NCBI RefSeq assembly: GCF_002116905.1
Contig: NZ_CP015118.1
Span: 930,001 to 994,000, forward strand
DNA: 64,000 bases
Source: Piscinibacter gummiphilus
GTDB taxonomy: Bacteria > Pseudomonadota > Gammaproteobacteria > Burkholderiales > Burkholderiaceae_C
Direction: 5' to 3'
Shown: piece by piece, positions 49,427-58,013 of the stretch
Layout of the letters: every line of letters starts with the position of its first letter
Numbering within the stretch: position 1 is the stretch's first letter
Position numbers and translations under genes: made by a program
Notes under the pieces: generated by a model
The model's input: the letters and a program-made list of their open reading frames with translations, nothing else
What the model was told of the DNA's origin: nothing
Databases searched by the model: none

Positions 49427-50761
49427 ATGTCCACCCCGAAGGTCGTCGACCTCAAGGTCATCCCCGTCGCAGGCCGCGACGGCATGCTGCTCAACCTCAG
49501 CGGCGCACACGCGCCGTTCTTCACCCGCAACATCGTCATCCTCACCGACAGCGACGGCCACACCGGCGTCGGCGAGGTGCCGGGTGGCGAGAAGATCCGC
49601 CAGACGCTCGAAGACGCACGCCCGCTGCTGATCGGCCAACCCATCGGCGACCACCTGCGCCTGCTGCAGGAAGCCCGCGCGGCCTTCGCCGACCGCGACA
49701 GCGGCGGCCGCGGCCTGCAGACCTTCGACCTGCGCATCGCGATCCACGCGGTCACCGCGATCGAGTCCGCGCTGCTCGACCTGCTGGGCCAGCACATGGA
49801 CCTGCCGGTCGCCGCACTGCTCGGCGAGGGCCAGCAGCGCGACCGCGTCGAGATGCTCGGCTACCTGTTCTTCGTGGGCGACCGCACGAAGACCGGCCTC
49901 GACTACCTGAACCCCGGCGACGAACCCGACGAGGCCGACGGCTGGAAGCGTGTGCGCCACGAGACCGCGATGACACCCGAGTCCGTCGTGCGCCTGGCCG
50001 AGGCCGCGTACGCGCGCTACGGCTTCAACGACTTCAAGCTCAAGGGCGGCGTGCTGTCCGGCGAGGCCGAGGTCGAGGCCGTCACGGCGCTGCACGAGCG
50101 CTTCCCCAAGGCGCGGGTCACGCTCGACCCGAACGGCGGCTGGCTGCTGAAGGATGCGATCCGCCTGATGCGCGACATGCACGGCATCCTCGCGTACGCG
50201 GAAGACCCGTGTGGCGCGGAGGAAGGCTTCTCCGGCCGCGAGGTGATGGCGGAGTTCCGCCGCGCGACGGGCCTGCCCACCGCGACGAACATGGTGGCCA
50301 CCGACTGGCGCCAGTTCCAGCACGCGCTGTCGCTGCAGTCCGTCGACATCCCGCTCGCCGACCCGCATTTCTGGACCATGGCGGGTTCGGTGCGCGTGGC
50401 GCAGACGTGCCGCGACTGGGGCCTCACGTGGGGTTCGCATTCGAACAACCACTTCGACATCTCGCTCGCGATGTTCACGCACGTGGGCGCCGCTGCGCCG
50501 GGCCGCGTGACCGCCATCGACACGCACTGGATCTGGCAGGACGGCCAGCGCCTGACGAAGGACCCGCTGCAGATCAAGGGCGGTTTCGTCGAGGTGCCGA
50601 AGCGCCCCGGCCTCGGCATCGAGCTCGACATGGGCGAGGTGATGAAGGCCAACGCGCTGTACCAGCAGCACGGCCTCGGCGCACGCGACGACGCGATGGC
50701 GATGCAGTTCCTGATCCCGAACTGGAAGTTCGATCCGAAGCGGCCCTGCCTCGTGCGCTGA
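49427..50761 (+). CDS. gudD: Glucarate dehydratase
   Basis: 444 residues, enolase superfamily. Dehydrates D-glucarate to 5-keto-4-deoxy-glucarate. N-terminal cap HAPFFTRNIVILTD, VPGGEKIRQTL; catalytic FKLKGGVL lysines; metal ligands in VTLDPNGGW and AYAEDPCG; catalytic His in WGSHSNNHFDIS; terminal FLIPNWKFDPKRPCLVR as in E. coli GudD. Pairs with the Bug protein as an aldarate uptake-and-use unit. Ends 8 bp before a strong terminator structure. Confidence 0.95.
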   Translation: MSTPKVVDLKVIPVAGRDGMLLNLSGAHAPFFTRNIVILTDSDGHTGVGEVPGGEKIRQTLEDARPLLIGQPIGDHLRLLQEARAAFADRDSGGRGLQTFDLRIAIHAVTAIESALLDLLGQHMDLPVAALLGEGQQRDRVEMLGYLFFVGDRTKTGLDYLNPGDEPDEADGWKRVRHETAMTPESVVRLAEAAYARYGFNDFKLKGGVLSGEAEVEAVTALHERFPKARVTLDPNGGWLLKDAIRLMRDMHGILAYAEDPCGAEEGFSGREVMAEFRRATGLPTATNMVATDWRQFQHALSLQSVDIPLADPHFWTMAGSVRVAQTCRDWGLTWGSHSNNHFDISLAMFTHVGAAAPGRVTAIDTHWIWQDGQRLTKDPLQIKGGFVEVPKRPGLGIELDMGEVMKANALYQQHGLGARDDAMAMQFLIPNWKFDPKRPCLVR

Positions 50762-50768
50762 TCGCCCG

Positions 50769-50828
50769 AAAAATCCCCCCGGATCGCGGGAGGCCCCCCG
50801 CGCGAAGCCCCCGATCCGGGTGATTTTT
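50769..50828. terminator. Bidirectional terminator between gudD and the PhoX-like gene
   Basis: Long imperfect stem: arms 50769-50786 (AAAAAT...CGGATCG) and 50812-50828 (CGATCCGGG...ATTTTT), with an inner GCGGG/CCCGC hairpin. A-run and T-run flank it, so it works on both strands for these convergent genes. The remaining 147 bp to 50976 show nothing else. Confidence 0.75.
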
Positions 50829-50975
50829 CACAAAGATCCCCGCAGGTCGGGGGACCGTCCCGATGCGTGCTGTCACACAGCGGGCGTACAGTGCGAACCA
50901 GACGGCGGTGCGGCGTATCCGCTCATCCGCACCAAGAAGACCGGCAATGTCTCGTGACCGGCGCCGTCGCCATCT

Positions 50976-52841
50976 TCACGTGCCCACGACCCCGCCGTCG
51001 TGGCGCCTCACCACCACGGTGGCCGACCTCGGCCGGCCGCCGTCGGGCCAGCGGGAATGCAACGACGGCCAGGCCGGCTCGTTGCGCGCCGCCACCGGGC
51101 TCTCGCCGGGATGCTGGATGTTCACGAACAGCGTGCGCAGGTCCGGCGTCGACGTCACCCCGGTCACCTCGCATTGCCTCGGTCCCGTGAGGAAGCGCCG
51201 CACCTCGCCCGTGGCCGGGTCCGCCGCGAGCATCATGTTGTTGCCGTAGGTGCCGGTGGACGACGAGTTGTCGGTCTGGATCCACAGCACGCCGCGCGGG
51301 TCGATCCACAGGCCGTCCGGACTCGCGAAGAGGTCGCCGCGCACCGTGCCGCCGTGTTCGGGGGCGCCCGCGAGCACGAAGTGCGACCACGTGAACGTGG
51401 TGCCATCGAAGTCGCCGTCCTCCTTCCAGCGGATCACCTGGCCCCACACGTTGCGCGCGCGCGGGTTCGCCGCGTCCACCCCCGGCTGGCCGGGCGCCCC
51501 GCGCTTGCTGTTGTTCGTGAGCGAGCAGTAGACCTCGCCCGTGGACGCATCCACCGCGATCCATTCGGGCCGGTCCATCTTCGTCGCACCGAGCAGGTCG
51601 CTCGCCTGCCGTGTCTTCACGACCACCTCGCCCTGGTCGGCGAACCCGGCCTGCGGCGTGAGCGGGCCTTCACCGGCGACGAGGGGCAGCCACCGGCCGC
51701 GGCCGTCGGCATCGAAGCGTGCGGCGTACAGCGTGCCGTGGTCCAGCAGCGTGCGGTTCGCGGCCGCGCCGCCCGGCGCGATCCGGTCGCGGCTGACGAA
51801 CTTGTAGACGTACTCGAACTGCGCGTCCTCGCCGGAGTACACCACCGCGCGGCCGTCGCGGGTCACCGCCACCGTGGCGCCTTCATGGGCCGCGCGGCCG
51901 AGGGCCGTGCGCTTCACCGGCGTCGACGTGGGGTCCATCGGGTCGATCTCGACGATCCAGCCGAAGCGGTTCGGTTCGTTGGGATGCCGCACCGCGTCGA
52001 ACCGTTCGTCGTGCTCGGCCCAGCGCATGCCCACGCCGCGGCGGGTCACTCCCCAGCGGGCCGCGTGGGCGTCGGGCCGGTCCGGGCCGTTGAAGTAGAG
52101 GATGAAGTTCTCCTCGCCCGTGAGGTAGGTGCCCCACGGCGTGATGCCGCTCGCGCAGTTGTTCAGCGTGCCGAGCACCCGGCGCCCCGACGGGTCCGCG
52201 GCCGTGCGCATCAGCGGGTGGCCAGCGGCCGGGCCCGACACCGCGACGGGCGTCAGCGTGCTGATGCGCCGCGCGTAGCGGGACGGCCGCACGACGTTCC
52301 AGCGATCGCCGTCGCGGGCCACCTCGATCACCGAGACCCCATGCGCCGCCTGCCCCTTGCGCACCTTCTCCGCACTCCAGTTCGCCGTGCCGTCGGGGTG
52401 CAGCAGGCCGTCGTCGACGTACTCGTGGTTCATCACGAGCAGGCCCCGGTCGGACCCGTCGAGCGCGAAGTAGTGCATGCCGTCGTGGTGCATGCCCATC
52501 TGCACGGCCTGCTCGTCGGCGGTGTTGCCGGCATCGGGGCGGAAGGCGGGCATCGCGCCGGCGAGGCCCACCGGGTCGCCCCACGGTGCGATCACCTGGG
52601 CCGTGTAGCCGGGCGGCACGACCACCGTGTCGGCCGTGGACACCGGCACGGACTCGAAGCCCAGCGGGGAGGGCGGCGCGGCGGGCACCTGCCGGCACGC
52701 CGCCACCGGCCCGAGCAGCGCGCCCACCGTGAGGCCCACGCCGCCGCGCAGCACCGTGCGGCGCGCGGGGTCGGACACCTCGTGGATCGACGGGTTCGCC
52801 GATCGGTTGCTGTCTTCCATCGTGTCGAAGTCTTTGGCCAT
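50976..52841 (-). CDS. PhoX-family (DUF839) exported phosphatase, Tat substrate
   Basis: 621 residues. Twin-arginine signal ARRTVLRGGVGLTVGALLG. PhoX-type beta-propeller: GDPVGLAGAMPAFRPDAGNT, MGMHHDGMHYFAL, LLVMNHEY, NNCASGITPWGTYLTGEEN, RFGWIVEIDP, TALGRAAHEGATVAV, YSGEDAQFEYVYKFVS. PhoX enzymes are Fe/Ca-dependent alkaline phosphatases exported folded. Start at ATG 52841; an in-frame ATG lies seven codons later. No pho box was recognised. Confidence 0.85.
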   Translation of the reverse strand: MAKDFDTMEDSNRSANPSIHEVSDPARRTVLRGGVGLTVGALLGPVAACRQVPAAPPSPLGFESVPVSTADTVVVPPGYTAQVIAPWGDPVGLAGAMPAFRPDAGNTADEQAVQMGMHHDGMHYFALDGSDRGLLVMNHEYVDDGLLHPDGTANWSAEKVRKGQAAHGVSVIEVARDGDRWNVVRPSRYARRISTLTPVAVSGPAAGHPLMRTAADPSGRRVLGTLNNCASGITPWGTYLTGEENFILYFNGPDRPDAHAARWGVTRRGVGMRWAEHDERFDAVRHPNEPNRFGWIVEIDPMDPTSTPVKRTALGRAAHEGATVAVTRDGRAVVYSGEDAQFEYVYKFVSRDRIAPGGAAANRTLLDHGTLYAARFDADGRGRWLPLVAGEGPLTPQAGFADQGEVVVKTRQASDLLGATKMDRPEWIAVDASTGEVYCSLTNNSKRGAPGQPGVDAANPRARNVWGQVIRWKEDGDFDGTTFTWSHFVLAGAPEHGGTVRGDLFASPDGLWIDPRGVLWIQTDNSSSTGTYGNNMMLAADPATGEVRRFLTGPRQCEVTGVTSTPDLRTLFVNIQHPGESPVAARNEPAWPSLHSRWPDGGRPRSATVVVRRHDGGVVGT

Positions 52842-52887
52842 GCGCGATTCTGTGCCATGCTCGCGCGATCACAACACCGGGGATCCC

Positions 52888-53244
52888 ATGTCCACTGCCG
52901 CCCACATCGTCGTGGCCCTCATCGGCCTGCTCCACATCTACATCCTCGTCCTCGAGATGTTCCTGTGGACGAAGCCCGCGGGCCTGCGCGCCTTCGGCCA
53001 GACGCCGCAGACGGCGGAGCTGACGAAGGTGCTCGCGGCCAACCAGGGCCTCTACAACGGCTTCCTCGCCGCGGGCCTGCTGTGGGGCGTGTGGCTCGGC
53101 CCGGCCGGCAACGCGATCAAGGTGTTCTTCCTGCTGTGCGTGCTGGTCGCGGGCCTCTACGGCGCGGCCACCGCATCGCGCAAGATCCTGTTCGTGCAGG
53201 CCGTGCCGGCACTGATCGGCCTCGCCCTCGTCGCGCTGTCGTAG
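52888..53244 (+). CDS. DUF1304-family small membrane protein
   Basis: 118 residues from ATG 52888, four membrane segments (AHIVVALIGLLHIYILVLEM, QGLYNGFLAAGLLWGVW, VFFLLCVLVAGLYGAA, AVPALIGLALVAL). The FGQTPQ motif and NQGLYNGFLA are typical of DUF1304. Function unknown. Divergent from the PhoX-like gene, 46 bp apart. Confidence 0.85.
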   Translation: MSTAAHIVVALIGLLHIYILVLEMFLWTKPAGLRAFGQTPQTAELTKVLAANQGLYNGFLAAGLLWGVWLGPAGNAIKVFFLLCVLVAGLYGAATASRKILFVQAVPALIGLALVALS

Positions 53245-53343
53245 TCCCATCCCTACGCGCATCAGCGGGCCGATCCGATGGGCCCCGCGTGCGTTCGTTG
53301 GTGCAATGAAGGCTCAGTGAACATCCCTCGAAGGAGAAGCACC

Positions 53344-53829
53344 ATGGCCTACGACAAGCACTCACCCGAACGCGATGCGAACCTCGACCCGATCACCCGG
53401 GAGCCGGGCGCCCACCCCGTGGGCACCGGCGTGGGCGCCGCTGCGGGCGGCATGGCCGCCGGTGCGGCCGTCGGCACCGTGGCCGGCCCCGTCGGCTCGG
53501 TGGTCGGCGCCGCCGTGGGCGCGGTGCTCGGCGGCCTCGCCGGCAAGGGCATCGCCGAGGCGATCGACCCCACGGTGGAGGACGACTACTGGCGCGCGAA
53601 CTACCGCGCACGCCACTACGTCGACGCCGCCGAGACCTACGACGACTACGGCCCCGCGTACCGCTACGGCGTGGAGCGCTACGCGCACGCCGAAGGCCGC
53701 TCGTACGACGAAGTCGAGCCCGAGTTGTCCCACGACTGGGGCGCCGCGCGCGGTGGCTCGCGCCTCGACTGGGAGCGGGCGAGCCCCGCCACCCGCGACG
53801 CCTGGAGCCGGCTCGACGCCAACCGGTGA
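53344..53829 (+). CDS. Glycine-zipper envelope-type protein
   Basis: 161 residues from ATG 53344 (AGGAG upstream). After a polar N-terminus a Gly/Ala zipper spans about residues 28-75 (GAAAGGMAAGAAVGTVAGP, VVGAAVGAVLGGLAGKG), then an acidic, Tyr-rich, soluble tail (DDYWRANYRARHYVD, YRYGVERYAH). No cleavable signal is clear. Such zippers insert into or span membranes; related proteins are often stress-induced (inference). 11 bp before the next small gene. Confidence 0.7.
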   Translation: MAYDKHSPERDANLDPITREPGAHPVGTGVGAAAGGMAAGAAVGTVAGPVGSVVGAAVGAVLGGLAGKGIAEAIDPTVEDDYWRANYRARHYVDAAETYDDYGPAYRYGVERYAHAEGRSYDEVEPELSHDWGAARGGSRLDWERASPATRDAWSRLDANR

Positions 53830-53840
53830 CGGAGGCCGCC

Positions 53841-54074
53841 ATGCTGAACACCGTCTCCGACCGCTACCACGCCTTGCGGGAGGAACTCTTCCGCCTGCAG
53901 GCCCAGGACGTGCGTGACATGCCGGCGATCGAACGCGTGCTCGACGCGCTCTCCGCGGAATACCGTCGCCTCAAGAGTGAGGATGGCCAGCATGGCAACA
54001 ACCCGCTCGAGTGGCGGCACGGCGAACCGCCGGTGCTGACCCTCGACGCCGAGGACGTGCTGCCGCTCCCGTGA
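53841..54074 (+). CDS. Small hypothetical protein
   Basis: 77 residues from ATG 53841, chosen because GGAGG lies 5 nt upstream; a GTG at 53826 overlapping the previous stop is less likely. Predicted helical N-terminal half (RYHALREELFRLQAQDV, IERVLDALSAEYRRLKSED), then a short tail. Not recognised. Likely co-transcribed with the glycine-zipper gene. Confidence 0.6.
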   Translation: MLNTVSDRYHALREELFRLQAQDVRDMPAIERVLDALSAEYRRLKSEDGQHGNNPLEWRHGEPPVLTLDAEDVLPLP

Positions 54075-54131
54075 CATCGCGCGGCGCGGGGATGTGGTGC
54101 AATCTGCCGCCACGTCCGATCCCGCCGCCGC

Positions 54132-56771
54132 ATGCCCGCTCCGCTTCCCTCGTCCCGTGACGCCGCCATCGCCGCGTGGGTGACGGCGCTGCGCGCCGGG
54201 GCCGATGCCGCGGCCTTGCGGGCGCTGCCGGAACTCACGCCGGACGAATCGGCGCGCGTGATGGAGGCGATGCGCGTGGCCGGCCAGGTGGACCCGCCAC
54301 CCACCGACGGCCCGCGGTTCCGTCCCCGCCTCACGCTGCAGACGCTCGGTCGTGGCGAAGGCCTGCTGGGCATGCGCCCCTCGGGGCCGTTCGGGCCGCG
54401 CGGCACCGCGGTCACCGTCGCCTTCGTCGACTGGGTCTACACGCTGCCGTCGGGCGCGGTGGTCGAGGTGCCCGCGCCCACGTCCGTGCTCAACAGCCGC
54501 GCCCCCGCGCGCATGTCCACCACGGACACCGAAGGCCGTGCGGTGACGCTGCGCCGCGACGCACGTGCCGAGGCCGACGCGATGGACCAGGTGTGGGGCC
54601 TCGGCCTGCACCCGCTCGACGCGTCGACGCTGCAGTGGCGCGACCGCGCCTACGTGTCGCCGGGCGCGGCCCTCTGGTCCCTCGAACAGGAAGTCCGTTT
54701 CGCCGACCTGTGGGCCGATGCACTGCCGGGCCTGCGTGCGAGCGGCTGGCGCATCGTCGTGCGCCCCGGCTTCGCGCACGAGAGCGCCCGGGTGCAGGCC
54801 TGGCGGCTCGTGCTGGACCCGGTGAGCGGCGAGGTCCTCGGCAAGGAGGTGGCGGGGCCGATGTCGCCGCGGCCCGCGGCGGTGGGGTCGCTGCGCCAGC
54901 CGAAGCGGGAGGGGTCGTTCATGCTGAGCCTCGGCGTGGAGATCGAGGGCGAGACCTGGGACCTCGCCCCGTTGCTGTGGGACCTGCTGCGCCGCGACCG
55001 CCGCTGGCTGGACGCCCGCCAGATCGCGGCCATCCCCGACGAGGCGGTCATCACGCTGCGCGCGCCGGGCGGCCGCCGTGTGGACGCCCCGGCCGCGCCG
55101 CTGAAGGCCATCGTCGGCACGATGGTGGACCTGCTGACCGGGCCCGAGGCGCCGTCGGGCCCGCTGCGCCTGTCCGCGTGGGACACCCGCCGCCTCGACG
55201 CGCTGCGCGCGAGCCTGCTCGACACGCAGGTGGAACGTGCCGGTGAACACGGCCGCTGGGCGCTGACCGGCGACGTCGGCCTGCGCGACCTCGCGGCCCG
55301 CCTGACCCACACCACCGAACCCGCGGCGGTGGCCGACCCGCCTGGCCTCGCCGTCACGCTGCGCGACTACCAGCGCCGCGGCGTCGCGTGGCTGCAGTAC
55401 CTGCGTGAGCAGCACCTCGCCGGCATCCTCGCCGACGACATGGGCCTCGGCAAGACCGCCCAGGCGCTGGCCCACCTGCTGATCGAACGCCAGGCCGGCC
55501 GGCTCGCGGGCGCGCCCGCGCTGGTGGTGATGCCCACGTCGCTCGTCTTCAACTGGCAGGCCGAGGCGAAGCGCATGGCGCCGGACCTGCGCGTGCTGAC
55601 GCTGCACGGGCCCGACCGCGCCGAACGCCTCGCCGACATCGCGACGCACGACGTGGTGCTCACCACGTACCCGCTGGTCTGGCGCGACATCGACGCGCTC
55701 GAGGCCGTGCCGTTCCACGTGCTGATCCTCGACGAGGCGCAGACCGTCAAGAACCCCGCGGGCCGCGCCGCCCACGCGCTGCGCCGCCTGCGAGCCAACC
55801 ACCGCCTGTGCCTCACCGGCACGCCGCTCGAGAACCACCTCGGCGAGCTGTGGGCGCAGTTCGATTTCCTGATGCCGGGTTTTCTCGGTGACCAGCGCTC
55901 GTTCACGCGCCGCTGGCGCAAGCCCATCGAGGAGAACGGCGAGACGCTGCGCGCCGAACTGCTGCGCCGCCGCGTGCGGCCCTTCATCCTGCGCCGGCGC
56001 AAGGACGACGTGCTGGCCGAGCTGCCGCCGAAGACCGAGGTGATCGAACGTGTCGAACTGCAGGGCCGGCAGCGCGCGCTGTACGAGAGCGTGCGCGTGG
56101 CGTCCGACGAACTCGTGCGGCGTGTGCTCGTGCGCAGCGGCTTCGGCGGCGGGCTGATCTCGATCCTCGACGCGCTGCTGAAGCTGCGCCAGGTGTGCAA
56201 CGACCCGCGGCTGCTGCAAGGCCGCCGCATCGCGCAGGACATCGAAAGCGCCAAGCGCGAGCGCCTGCGCGACCTGCTGTCGTCGCTGGTCGCCGAAGGC
56301 CGGCGCGTGCTGGTCTTCTCGCAGTTCACCGCGATGCTGTCGCTGGTGCAGGGCGACCTCGACGAGCTCGGCCTGCCGTGGCTCGCCCTGACGGGCGACA
56401 CACCGCCCGCGCGGCGTGGCGCGGTGGTGCGTGCGTTCCAGGCCGGCGAATGTCCGCTGCTGATGCTGAGCCTGAAGGCCGGCGGCGTGGGCCTGAACCT
56501 CACGGCGGCCGACGCCGTCGTGCACATCGACCCCTGGTGGAACCCGGCCGTCGAACGCCAGGCCACCGACCGCGCGCACCGCATCGGCCAGGACAAGCCG
56601 GTGTTCGTGTTCAAGCTGATCGCGGCCGGCAGCATCGAGGAACGCATCCTCGACCTGCAGGCCCGCAAGGCCGCACTGGCCGACGGCGTGCTGGGCGAAG
56701 ACGAGGGTCTGGCGATGAAGTTCTCGCCGGCCGACCTCGACGCGCTGCTGGCGCCGCTGGCCTCACCCTGA
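54132..56771 (+). CDS. SNF2-family DNA-translocase/helicase
   Basis: 879 residues. About 400 N-terminal residues are family-specific. The SF2 ATPase core follows: I ILADDMGLGKTAQAL, Ia VMPTSLVFNWQAEAKR, II HVLILDEAQTVKN, III CLTGTPLENHLGELW, IV VLVFSQFTAML, V LSLKAGGVGLNLTAAD, VI ERQATDRAHRIGQ. Probably remodels protein-DNA or transcription complexes. The partner is unknown and no restriction or defence genes adjoin. Confidence 0.9.
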   Translation: MPAPLPSSRDAAIAAWVTALRAGADAAALRALPELTPDESARVMEAMRVAGQVDPPPTDGPRFRPRLTLQTLGRGEGLLGMRPSGPFGPRGTAVTVAFVDWVYTLPSGAVVEVPAPTSVLNSRAPARMSTTDTEGRAVTLRRDARAEADAMDQVWGLGLHPLDASTLQWRDRAYVSPGAALWSLEQEVRFADLWADALPGLRASGWRIVVRPGFAHESARVQAWRLVLDPVSGEVLGKEVAGPMSPRPAAVGSLRQPKREGSFMLSLGVEIEGETWDLAPLLWDLLRRDRRWLDARQIAAIPDEAVITLRAPGGRRVDAPAAPLKAIVGTMVDLLTGPEAPSGPLRLSAWDTRRLDALRASLLDTQVERAGEHGRWALTGDVGLRDLAARLTHTTEPAAVADPPGLAVTLRDYQRRGVAWLQYLREQHLAGILADDMGLGKTAQALAHLLIERQAGRLAGAPALVVMPTSLVFNWQAEAKRMAPDLRVLTLHGPDRAERLADIATHDVVLTTYPLVWRDIDALEAVPFHVLILDEAQTVKNPAGRAAHALRRLRANHRLCLTGTPLENHLGELWAQFDFLMPGFLGDQRSFTRRWRKPIEENGETLRAELLRRRVRPFILRRRKDDVLAELPPKTEVIERVELQGRQRALYESVRVASDELVRRVLVRSGFGGGLISILDALLKLRQVCNDPRLLQGRRIAQDIESAKRERLRDLLSSLVAEGRRVLVFSQFTAMLSLVQGDLDELGLPWLALTGDTPPARRGAVVRAFQAGECPLLMLSLKAGGVGLNLTAADAVVHIDPWWNPAVERQATDRAHRIGQDKPVFVFKLIAAGSIEERILDLQARKAALADGVLGEDEGLAMKFSPADLDALLAPLASP

Positions 56772-56792
56772 TTCACAACCAAGGAGACAAGC

Positions 56793-57581
56793 ATGACCCT
56801 GAAGCTCGAAGGAAAGTCCATCGTCATCACGGGCGCCGCCAGCGGCATCGGCCGCGCGAGCGCGCTGCTGTTCGCGCAGGAGGGCGCGAAGCTGCTGCTG
56901 GTCGACCGCGCAGACGAGGTCGAGGCCACCGCCAGCGCGGTGCGCGCGTCCGGCGGCACGGCCGACGCCCGCGTGGCCGACGTGTCGAGCGAGGCCGAGG
57001 TGGAGGCCTTCGTCGCCGCGGCCGTGTCGCGCCACGGTGCACTCGACGGCATCTTCGCGAACGCCGGCATCAGCGGTGGCGTTCGCGCCCTCGACGAACT
57101 CACGGCCGAGGATTGGCTGCGGGTGCTCAACGTCAACCTGATCGGCGCGTTCCTCGCGGTGAAGCACGCGGCGCGCGTGATGGTGCCGGCGGGCCGTGGC
57201 GCGATCGTGTGCACCGCGTCGGTGGCGGGCATCCGCTCGGGCGCGGGCGGGCTGCCGTACAGCGCGAGCAAGGCCGGTGTGATCAGCCTCGTGCAGACCA
57301 CCGCGAACCAGCTCGCGGGGTCCGGGGTGCGCATCAACGCGGTGTGCCCGGGCCTGATCGAGACCGGCATGACGCAGGCCATCTTCGACCGGGCGCGCGA
57401 ACGCGGCAACGAACACAAGATCGGCCAGCTCAATCCGCTGCGTCGCAGCGGCCAGGCGCACGAGATCGCGAGCGCCGCGATGTTCCTGCTGTCCGACAGC
57501 GCCTCGTACGTGAACGGGCAGGCGCTTGCCGTCGATGGGGGCCTCACGAGTTCGCTGCCGGTCGTGCCGCCGCGGGCTTGA
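56793..57581 (+). CDS. Short-chain dehydrogenase/reductase
   Basis: 262 residues. Classical SDR: cofactor loop TGAASGIGRASAL, NAGISGG, catalytic Ser in TASVAGIRS, YSASKAG with catalytic Tyr and Lys, C-terminal NGQALAVDGG. An acidic residue after the second strand (LLVDRADE) suggests NAD preference. Substrate unknown. 21 bp after the SNF2 gene. Confidence 0.9.
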   Translation: MTLKLEGKSIVITGAASGIGRASALLFAQEGAKLLLVDRADEVEATASAVRASGGTADARVADVSSEAEVEAFVAAAVSRHGALDGIFANAGISGGVRALDELTAEDWLRVLNVNLIGAFLAVKHAARVMVPAGRGAIVCTASVAGIRSGAGGLPYSASKAGVISLVQTTANQLAGSGVRINAVCPGLIETGMTQAIFDRARERGNEHKIGQLNPLRRSGQAHEIASAAMFLLSDSASYVNGQALAVDGGLTSSLPVVPPRA

Positions 57582-57615
57582 AAGATTGGCTGTCGCCACC
57601 ACAACACACTGTTGC

Positions 57616-57644
57616 TTGCGATTCAAACGCCCGAAGCTCACAAT
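57616..57644 (+). promoter_or_regulatory. Candidate promoter of the EF-G leader transcript
   Basis: TTGCGA, 17-nt spacer, CACAAT. The predicted start near 57651 places the leader-peptide ATG (57652) at or next to the 5' end, so that ORF may be leaderless. Moderate match only. Confidence 0.35.
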
Positions 57645-57651
57645 GCGCTCC

Positions 57652-57738
57652 ATGTTCAAGACCACCGCACTCACCTCCAACGCCTGCCGTCACTCGGTGG
57701 CGCGCGTGGGTGAGCGCGTGAGCTGCTTGAAACACTAG
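57652..57738 (+). CDS. Putative 28-residue leader peptide of the EF-G paralogue
   Basis: ATG 57652 to TAG 57738; an in-frame ATG three codons earlier is possible. No Shine-Dalgarno sequence. The peptide starts MFKTTALTSNACRHS and ends ERVSCLKH. It ends 11 nt before a strong hairpin (57750-57780) that precedes an intrinsic terminator, which is the layout of a ribosome-controlled attenuator. Function as a sensor is inferred. Confidence 0.45.
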   Translation: MFKTTALTSNACRHSVARVGERVSCLKH

Positions 57739-57749
57739 CCTTTCGACTT

Positions 57750-57780
57750 CGGTCGGAGGGCGTGCATGCCTTCCGGACCG
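57750..57780 (+). promoter_or_regulatory. Anti-antiterminator-type hairpin in the EF-G leader
   Basis: CGGTC/GACCG plus GGAGGGC/GCCTTCC stems (one bulged G, one G-U pair), 6-nt loop. Segment 57754-57761 (CGGAGGGC) can instead pair perfectly with 57807-57814 (GCCCTCCG), which would break the terminator. The two folds exclude each other. Confidence 0.55.
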
Positions 57781-57790
57781 TTCTCCGATG

Positions 57791-57823
57791 AACCCCGGTT
57801 GGCACTGCCCTCCGGGGTTTTTT
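57791..57823 (+). terminator. Intrinsic terminator/attenuator before the EF-G paralogue
   Basis: AACCCCGG / CCGGGGTT stem (57791-57798, 57812-57819), inner GGCA..TGCC pairing, then six T. Located 190 bp before the EF-G start and 52 bp after the leader-peptide stop. It may alternatively just terminate the SDR transcript. Confidence 0.75.
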
Positions 57824-57849
57824 GCATCTGGGGCATCTGGAGATTCGCC

Positions 57850-57966
57850 ATGTTCAACCAACGCACCTACGACAAGCTGATCGCGACGATTCGCTCCCGC
57901 CAAACCGCGGGAGGCTTGCACTCGCGCTTTGGCCCTTCCTTCCGGCAAGTGAACTGCCGGCGCTGA
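57850..57966 (+). CDS. Small basic 38-residue ORF between attenuator and EF-G paralogue
   Basis: ATG 57850 with GGAG 7 nt upstream, a convincing ribosome site. Begins MFNQRTYDKLIATIRSRQ and ends FRQVNCRR; eight Arg/Lys. It ends 10 nt before a hairpin that masks part of the EF-G ribosome site, so its translation could open that site. Not recognised. Confidence 0.5.
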   Translation: MFNQRTYDKLIATIRSRQTAGGLHSRFGPSFRQVNCRR

Positions 57967-57976
57967 CCCGATCTGT

Positions 57977-58004
57977 TTCGTGGGGGCGCCGGCCCCACAC
58001 GAAA
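57977..58004 (+). promoter_or_regulatory. Hairpin overlapping the EF-G paralogue ribosome-binding site
   Basis: TTTCGTGGGG pairs with CCCACACGAAA (one bulge) around GC-rich gcgccgg. The AAA of the AAAGAG Shine-Dalgarno sequence lies in the stem, 10-12 nt before ATG 58014. Confidence 0.45.
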
Positions 58005-58013
58005 GAGATCACC

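Noticed and set aside
53679..56579. 966-codon minus-strand open frame
   Set aside because: Shadow of the SNF2 helicase gene.
54132..57581. SNF2 helicase region as a phage-defence island
   Set aside because: Neighbours are a small hypothetical gene and an SDR enzyme; no nuclease, methylase, or mobile-element sign; base composition like the surroundings.
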